From assembly GCA_036852015.1 (NCBI GenBank), contig JAANDG010000274.1:1-64000 (forward strand): 64,000 nucleotides of DNA. Direction: 5' to 3'. The notes beneath the pieces were generated by a model. The model saw only the letters and a program-made list of their open reading frames with translations. It was not told where the DNA came from and ran no database searches. Shown one piece after another: positions 58,501 to 64,000 of this stretch. The stretch is from Pelodera strongyloides. Lineage: Eukaryota > Nematoda > Chromadorea > Rhabditida > Rhabditidae. The number at the start of each line of letters is the position of its first letter. The first letter of the stretch is position 1. A program made the translations under genes and the position numbers.

Positions 58501-61500
58501 ATATCTTCATGTTCCCCGTCCAACGTTCATGCTAATTGCGTTTCCTTTCCTTTTGTCATGAGTGACTCTACGGCATATTTATGCGTATTATAAAGCACAC
58601 GTGTACGTGAGTGAGGAAATTGTAGTTGGGGAAATTGTGCAGTACTTTGAATGAGGGCATTATTTTATGTGAATTATTTGTCTTCAAGTTTCAAGTCTCA
58701 AGCTGGTTATTTTATTTTCTGGTTCTCGTGGTCCCTTAGAATTAGAACTGTCCATAGTCCCAGACAAGCATAATTAGTCATTGGAATGTGTGTGGGGGAT
58801 TTTGTATCATAGTATCATATGAGCCTTGGGACACATGCCCATGAGATAGCTATCTATATGCCTAGTGTCCGGGTATAAAGTCTCATCTCGATATTGTCAA
58901 AACAAGGAAGGGAATCTGGGCCTGGGCAGAAAGTAGAACAAAGCAGTCTCTATTTGAATTGAGCGAGACGTGAAAGATATACATAACAGTCTAGTCGATG
59001 TATTTTCGTTATACAGTGACTAGTCCAAAAGAGTACTACTGTACTACAGTAGTGCACTAAGGCACCATCTCACTAACTAATCATATAATTGGATTAGATA
59101 CTAATATACAATTGGGTGGGCGGTATTCAGTCGTGGAACATTCAAGTGGAACATCTATTTGTGTGTAGATTGCTGAATTGCTCCTTTTTCGCGCAGTTGT
59201 CTCTCTAAATGACGAAGAAGGGCAGAGGAAAAGAAAAAAGAATGACTTTAAGTGGCCCCATTTGGGGCATTGGGGATGAAAGACGGGAAATTATTGTAGA
59301 CAATGGGAGATATGGTGAATGTTCATGTATTACACTATGCCTAAACCTATGTCAGAAGTCAAAGCGCTTAGGTAGGCCAGATCTGCGTAGACTTGAGTCA
59401 GAGTCAGCTAGTGGTTTCGATTATTGTCTCATCCGTACATTACTTCCTTTCAGGTGGAGCGTCTGCGCGGTGTGCTCTCCGAACAGGTCGAGATTCACGG
59501 CCGAGGAAATTTCCCCACTATCTGTGTGCGCCTATTGGATCTGATTGTATGCGTTAGAAGGAAACTCAGGTATGTGTTTGTACCTTACTCCTTACCCTAT
59601 ATGTAGTGTGCCCCAAACCTTTCTGGGCCTTAGTGATGCAGTAGAATGTATTAATGAGCTTTGGGGGTAACGTCTTTTAGGCTCTTATTAGGTGGAGAGG
59701 GCTGTAGTGGAAAAGTAGAGGGCGTATGTTTTGCAAGATGCTCGCCCATGCCATGCAATAATGTCCTCGCACAAGTCTGAGTGATGGCGAAACGTTTGTG
59801 TGATTTGCCCAATTATACCCCTCTCTTCTTCCCTTTTCCTTCTAGCAGCCTTGTTCCCTTTTTTCGCGCGATATGTTGTCACATGTGATAGTTAGAGGGC
59901 CACACGTGATTTCTTCGTCTTTTCTTTTTGCAAGGGCAATCTCCATCCTCGTTTATTCGAGATTCAAGCGAACCTATGTTTGCGAAAGCTGACTTTGCAA
60001 GACGCAAGGGTGGCCATTGGGGGAATGACGCCATGTTTTAGGGCTTAATTGATCTTTTTGTTTGACTTTATGAGAGTGAAATGAACCGAAAGTGACTTTT
60101 TGATCGCGGGTGGTGAGGGTGGGGTGGTGAGAAACAGAGCGATGAAAAAGTAACCGTAAGCTTACATACAGTACCTCTGGGAATACTGGAGATCAGGACT
60201 ACTGTATACCTTACAGTATACATCTGGGAGTTGGTACTGGAGCTCAGGAGATTATCATGCAAGTATACCTTACCGTATTTTAATTTTAGGGAGGCAAGTG
60301 TCGGACCCCGGACCGTGAAGCTGAACGGCGGTGCCGCGTCGTATGTGGTGGCTGCCGATGAGTTTGCCTACTCGGACTTGGACCTCATCTTCCCTGTTTC
60401 GTTTGATCATGAGGAGGACACGTTTGATAAGGTGAGTCGAGCATTTCGTGGCGAGGAAGAATTGATTAATGGATTGTGTATTCGTGTCGGTCTGATGTAA
60501 TTGATATGAAGCATTACGATATTTTGCGGTAAAATGGACCAATCCTGGCTATTTCACTTAATTGTGGACAGCTTGTATTGTAGGCTAGTGTCGTATAAGC
60601 TAGAGATTTACCTACTTGCACCTAGCACTTTCATTTTAAATCCCTGTTGAATCAGACTGATTTATTATGGCAAAGTAATAATAAGAACATCTTTTTTTTC
60701 CAGATCCGTCTCGCCGTATTCGAATCCCTCGTCGAGCTGATGCCCGACAACACAAATAAGGCGCGGATCTCGGCGGACACACTCAAGGACATTTACGTGC
60801 GCAAGATGGTCAAGGTTGGTTTGGTTAGCTGAATATTTTCATGTTAAGTTGCTGAGATACACTGAACATTACAGTTTAAAGTAGTTTATCTTATTCTATC
60901 AGTGATAGGCATTCTTGTCGTTATCGTGCAAAGTAATGGGGTTTCAAAGTATCCCAAAAAATCGGTAGGATTCTGTCAATACTACCGTATTTTTGCACGA
61001 AACCTGCATATATAATATGAAAAATTACAACAATTTATTCGTGCAGTTTCAAAATACGGTAATTTTTCAGCATACTTTAAGAGTGTTATCTTCATTTTTC
61101 GCATGTTTGTAGTGAGTATTTTTGGATTTTGGTGTTTTCTGACTGTTTTATTTTTATTGATGTTCAGGTATCGGACGACGATCGCTGGTCGCTCTTTTCC
61201 CTGCACAACGACTATGGACGGTGTATCGAGCTGAAGTTTGTCGACAAAATGAGACGTCAGTTCGAGTTCTCGGTGGACAGTTTCCAGATTACGTTGGACA
61301 ACCTGCTCGATGACTTTGACAATGTGGAGTCGAAGGTAAGCATTTTACGTTTGCCTTATTTTGTACTTTGTAGTCTCTAGTTCACCTTTGCATTTGTTCC
61401 GCCTTTTCTCTCTCCTCTCCGATAAGCCGGCGACATTGAGCCGCGCCTGTTTGCCTTGCCTGTCTACTGCTCGCGCCTGTTATCAGTGGCGAGATGGCCG

Positions 61501-62597
61501 AGCGGTCCAAGGCGCTGGTTTAAGGCACCAGTCACTTCGGTGGCGTGGGTTCGAATCCCACTCTCGTCAGAAGTTTTTGCGTAATCGTTTGTTTTGTTTC
61601 AGGTAATGATCGAGAGTGTGTTTGGTGATATCCGAATGGCACTTGAGCACCTCGACCAGAGACTGATAGACACGAGGAGGCCTGAGGAGATTAGAGGAGG
61701 AGGCTTGTTAAAGTACTGCCATCTGCTCACCCGGGGCTACAAAGCGGCCCGGCCGGCCAAGTGCAGGCAGCTGGAGCGGTACATGTGCTCGCGGTTCTTC
61801 ATCGACTTCCCTGATCTGATGACGCAGGAGACGAAGCTGATGAATTATCTGGATAATCATTTTGGAAATAATACGGACTCGGTGAGTGTTCTTTGATCTT
61901 GCATTTTTTCGTGATGGTTTATTTCTTTAAAGGATATCGGGGAGATGAGTGCTTTATGTGCATCTGTAAATATCTGCGAGATTTCAAAATTATATTTGGT
62001 TGGTTTAGTGGTCAAGCAGCGGTGATGAGACTGATTCGGAGGCGTCGACGAGTCAGGCCTCCAGCTATGCGTCCATGCTCTCTGTGCAACAGGTATGCAT
62101 ATGTTTGTGTGCAAATTTGGTGGAATGAACTTGTTCTTTCTTTTCAAGGGTAACACAAATGTGTTGTGTTAGTGGCTTACGGCAAAGTCTCAAGGCAAAG
62201 TCGACAGTGTTGGTATGTCAAACGTGTTTCTTATTCTAGGGCTAGCTAGGGGTTATGGAAACGGTAACAACCCGAGGTGGATGTTACCCAAAGCTAAGGA
62301 GATGAACTCACTCCGTCAGGAAATAGGAAAATGTGTTACTGTATGTGGCTCCGGGACTTATTTTCATTCTTTCTTCAGGCCAAGTACGACTACCTGCTTC
62401 TGCTCTACCGTGTCATCTCCGAGAGTACCGTGTGTCTGATGAACCACGAACGCCGGCAGACTCTGTCTATGGTTGATCGTCTCGCCTACGACCTATCGAT
62501 GAACCTCTACCGACATCGTGACGCAGCGGGTGTGCCGAAGCGGCAGATGCTGTTGTATCTGCCCAAGAACTCGACCCAGTGGATACCGGTGGTTTAG
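43573..62597 (+). CDS. TENT5: Terminal nucleotidyltransferase 5 (TENT5/FAM46), non-canonical poly(A) polymerase
   Basis: TENT5 enzymes are cytoplasmic poly(A) polymerases that lengthen mRNA tails. Ten coding exons join in phase: 43573-43623, 44799-45116, 56681-56761, 59454-59569, 60290-60431, 60704-60814, 61168-61335, 61603-61881, 62009-62092, 62379-62597, giving 522 residues. The core matches vertebrate TENT5 closely: [10 protein letters not shown], then the catalytic part with LNGGAAS and DLDLIF (the two metal-binding Asp), then [61 protein letters not shown] and [14 protein letters not shown] near the end. The exons from 56681 on are secure. The first two are less so: both keep phase 0, but the acceptor before 44799 (GTGGTTTAG) is weak, and translation could begin at 44811. 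An Asp/Ser-rich exon (62009-62092) is inserted where vertebrate proteins have nothing. Intron 2 is 11.6 kb, and intron 7 contains a tRNA gene. Confidence 0.94.
44799..45116 (+). other. TENT5: Probable N-terminal exon of TENT5, disordered and Ser/Thr/Gln-rich
   Basis: A 106-codon open stretch has protein-like composition ([29 protein letters not shown], ending [13 protein letters not shown]) and a GTAATC donor in phase 0, which fits both the proposed first exon and exon 56681. In-frame ATGs at 44811 and 44829 could start a shorter form. The sequence has no counterpart I recognise in vertebrate TENT5. Confidence 0.6.
48252..48406. repeat. Hairpin MITE family E, diverged copy in TENT5 intron 2
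   Basis: Starts CAGAGGCCATATTCACC and ends GGTGAATATGGCCTCTG, perfect inverted ends. The interior (CCCCTCGGGGAAGGGG) is different from the other copies, so it may be a sister family sharing only the ends. Confidence 0.8.
48830..48922. repeat. Tandem duplication in TENT5 intron 2
   Basis: AACTTCTCTAGTCTTATCAA and the following GGAACGGCTGTGTAACAGTT recur about 50 bases later with three substitutions. It is followed by a looser repeat of TTTACTACTTATACTTA. Confidence 0.85.
57948..57964. repeat. G homopolymer
   Basis: A run of about 16 G in TENT5 intron 3. It has no matching G runs nearby to make a quadruplex of the usual type. Confidence 0.85.
60944..61085. repeat. Dispersed repeat family I, copy 2, in TENT5 intron 6
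   Basis: Shares AGTATCCCAAAAAAT, TTTTTGCACGAAACCTGCAT and AATATGAAAAATTA with the copy at 38247, in the same orientation. It ends TTTTTCAGCATACTT, an imperfect inverse of its start. Confidence 0.75.
61488..61569 (+). tRNA. tRNA-Leu(AAG): tRNA-Leu (anticodon AAG)
   Basis: All parts of a class II tRNA are present. The 7-bp acceptor stem pairs GGCGAGA with TCTCGTC (one G-U), followed by discriminator A. The A box TGGCCGAGCGGTCCAAGGCG and B box GGTTCGAATCC are perfect. The anticodon stem CTGGT/ACCAG encloses loop TTAAGGC, giving anticodon AAG, and a long variable arm (TCACTTCGGTGG) follows, as in leucine tRNAs. A T5 run at 61574-61578 serves as RNA polymerase III terminator. It has no intron. 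It lies in the sense orientation within TENT5 intron 7. Confidence 0.96.
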
Positions 62598-64000
62598 GTT
62601 TAGGCTTAGGCCTGCCTAGCCACTCTATCTTGCACAGGCCTGGCAGGAACCAGTACTGTGTTTTGGTACTTGTAGTAGTTTTCTGTAGTTTTTCTAGCCT
62701 CTCGCTCGTCCTTCTATATCTCTGTACACTTGTAACGGTTAAGTGAGCCTCCCCATTCCCCTTAATAATGTAACGACATCACTGCCCTTGACTTAATGGC
62801 TTCTAGCCTCAATTAGCGCGCGTCACCTAGTTCTCATTAGCATTTTGAACGAGATTCTCAGGACTTTATTTCGGTAGTACTTGTGTGTTTGTGACTCAAT
62901 TAGTAGTAATTCCTTTGTTATTCGTCGTTTTTCTATTTGGCAGTGTTTTTGTAGATTCCCTTAGCGTTCTTACAGTCACTTGTAGGTTTCTCTGGTTCCT
63001 CCTGGCGAGTTGAACTTCTGTTTTTCTGCTTTATAGCTTTCCTTATTTGTATCTCGAGGTCTTGTTAAGTATTCCCGTTAGCCACGAGCTACCTATTACA
63101 TGTGCCTGATTGACCCGTAATACTTAGATTGGCTATGTTTTGTGATTATTGATTAGTGCTTTTCTGGCCTGTTTTGTTATCAGTGTTACTAATACTCGGC
63201 TCTTCTTTTTTTGAGGTTTTTCTTTTCTATTGAGGCTTTACGTATTATCTGGATGTCTGTCTATGGATTGAGCTGAGCGTCTATTGGGTGTAGACTTTGG
63301 CTTAGGCTTAGGCTTCGACCCATCTACGACCAGGCTAAGCTTGATCCTAGATGGATATTAGGTAATTAACTGTGCGCTTAAACGAAAGTTATCCCTTCCC
63401 CACCCCCCTTTTTATTGTAAGTGGCGGCCACATGTACATATTTAGTCACACATTTGTTGGGCATGTTTGTGCTTTTTTCTCGGGATTGTTTGTTATTCGT
63501 CTCTTGTTGCCTCCCTAACTGCGGTAGAGTGTGTTTAGGTACATTGGTAACGAGTCCAAGGTACTAGTCTTTTTTTTTGTTTGTGTATATTTATTGGGTT
63601 TTAAGCTGATGGGGAGGTTATGCTGACAAGTGTGGTGGTGATGGTTCTTAATAATTTGCGCGGCGTATTTGGTGGACGTTGGCAACAATCAACAATGCTC
63701 GTTCTTTGAACTTTGTGCCACCATGCTTGAAGTGTAGCCTCCCCTTCACGGAATTGTGGGCATTTTTGTATAATACTGCGTATGTTTAGAAGGCGGGTTT
63801 TGGTCTTGTGCGCTCCCCGCTTATGCTTAGGCTTAGGCTTAAGTTGTTAGTTTCCTTTTTGCGAGCACTACTGTATCTATGTATCCCGTTAGCTGTCTTT
63901 TGTAGTAGTAGCTCTTGTCCCTCCCTTCTTTTTTTTCGCTCTCCAAGCTATAACGAGTGTGTTCCGGATATCTATCATGAGTTTCTCGGTGTTCTTTTCC
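62598..64000 (+). other. TENT5 3' UTR and downstream flank
   Basis: T-rich sequence follows the stop codon. I see no AATAAA, so the 3' end of the transcript cannot be placed. Short TTAGGC-type runs occur right after the stop (GTTTAGGTTTAGGCTTAGG, 62592-62610), at 63298-63314 and at 63823-63841. No further gene is evident. Confidence 0.6.

Noticed and set aside
59209..59544. 111-codon open frame upstream of TENT5 exon 4
   Set aside because: Mostly intron; it crosses exon 59454-59569 in a different frame from the conserved protein.

Overview
This is a 64 kb piece of an animal nuclear genome. Genes are split by GT-AG introns, there are no bacterial-style operons, and the recognisable products are metazoan: an APC tumour-suppressor homolog, failed-axon-connections (FAX) proteins and a TENT5/FAM46 poly(A) polymerase. 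Short interstitial arrays of TTAGGC, the telomere motif of many nematodes, and AG|ATG-type gene starts that could be trans-splice sites hint at a nematode or a relative. That placement is an inference and is not proven here.

Layout. (1) 1-13140, minus strand: an APC homolog in at least 25 exons that runs off the left edge. The coding exons begin close to the armadillo repeats, then give a 20-aa-repeat-like motif, a conserved SPSDLPDSP motif and three SAMP-type Axin-binding repeats. (2) 13141-15999: a short interval between the divergent APC and FAX genes. (3) 16000-30821, plus strand: three tandem FAX paralogs with eight coding exons each. Copy 1 looks intact except for a one-base insertion near its C-terminus. 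Copy 2 carries several frame and splice lesions, and two of its exons are nearly identical to copy 1 (gene conversion or assembly trouble). Copy 3 is intact but lacks the N-terminal membrane segment. (4) 30822-43572: 12.7 kb without a recognisable gene, filled with MITEs, tandem repeats, a GC-rich foldback element around a tRNA-like sequence, and TTAGGC arrays. (5) 43573-62597, plus strand: a TENT5 gene with an 11.6 kb intron and a complete tRNA-Leu(AAG) gene inside another intron. (6) 62598-64000: the downstream flank of TENT5.

The introns hold several miniature inverted-repeat families. Three of them (A, B, C) share TTAA-flanked ends. Others are a GC-rich hairpin family (E), a Harbinger-like element with a TTA duplication, and further dispersed repeats (G, H, I). 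Strand composition follows transcription: the plus strand is A-rich over the minus-strand APC gene and T-rich over TENT5. The three gene types are neighbours and share no evident pathway; APC acts in Wnt signalling, FAX proteins are GST-fold proteins linked to Abl signalling in flies, and TENT5 extends mRNA poly(A) tails.
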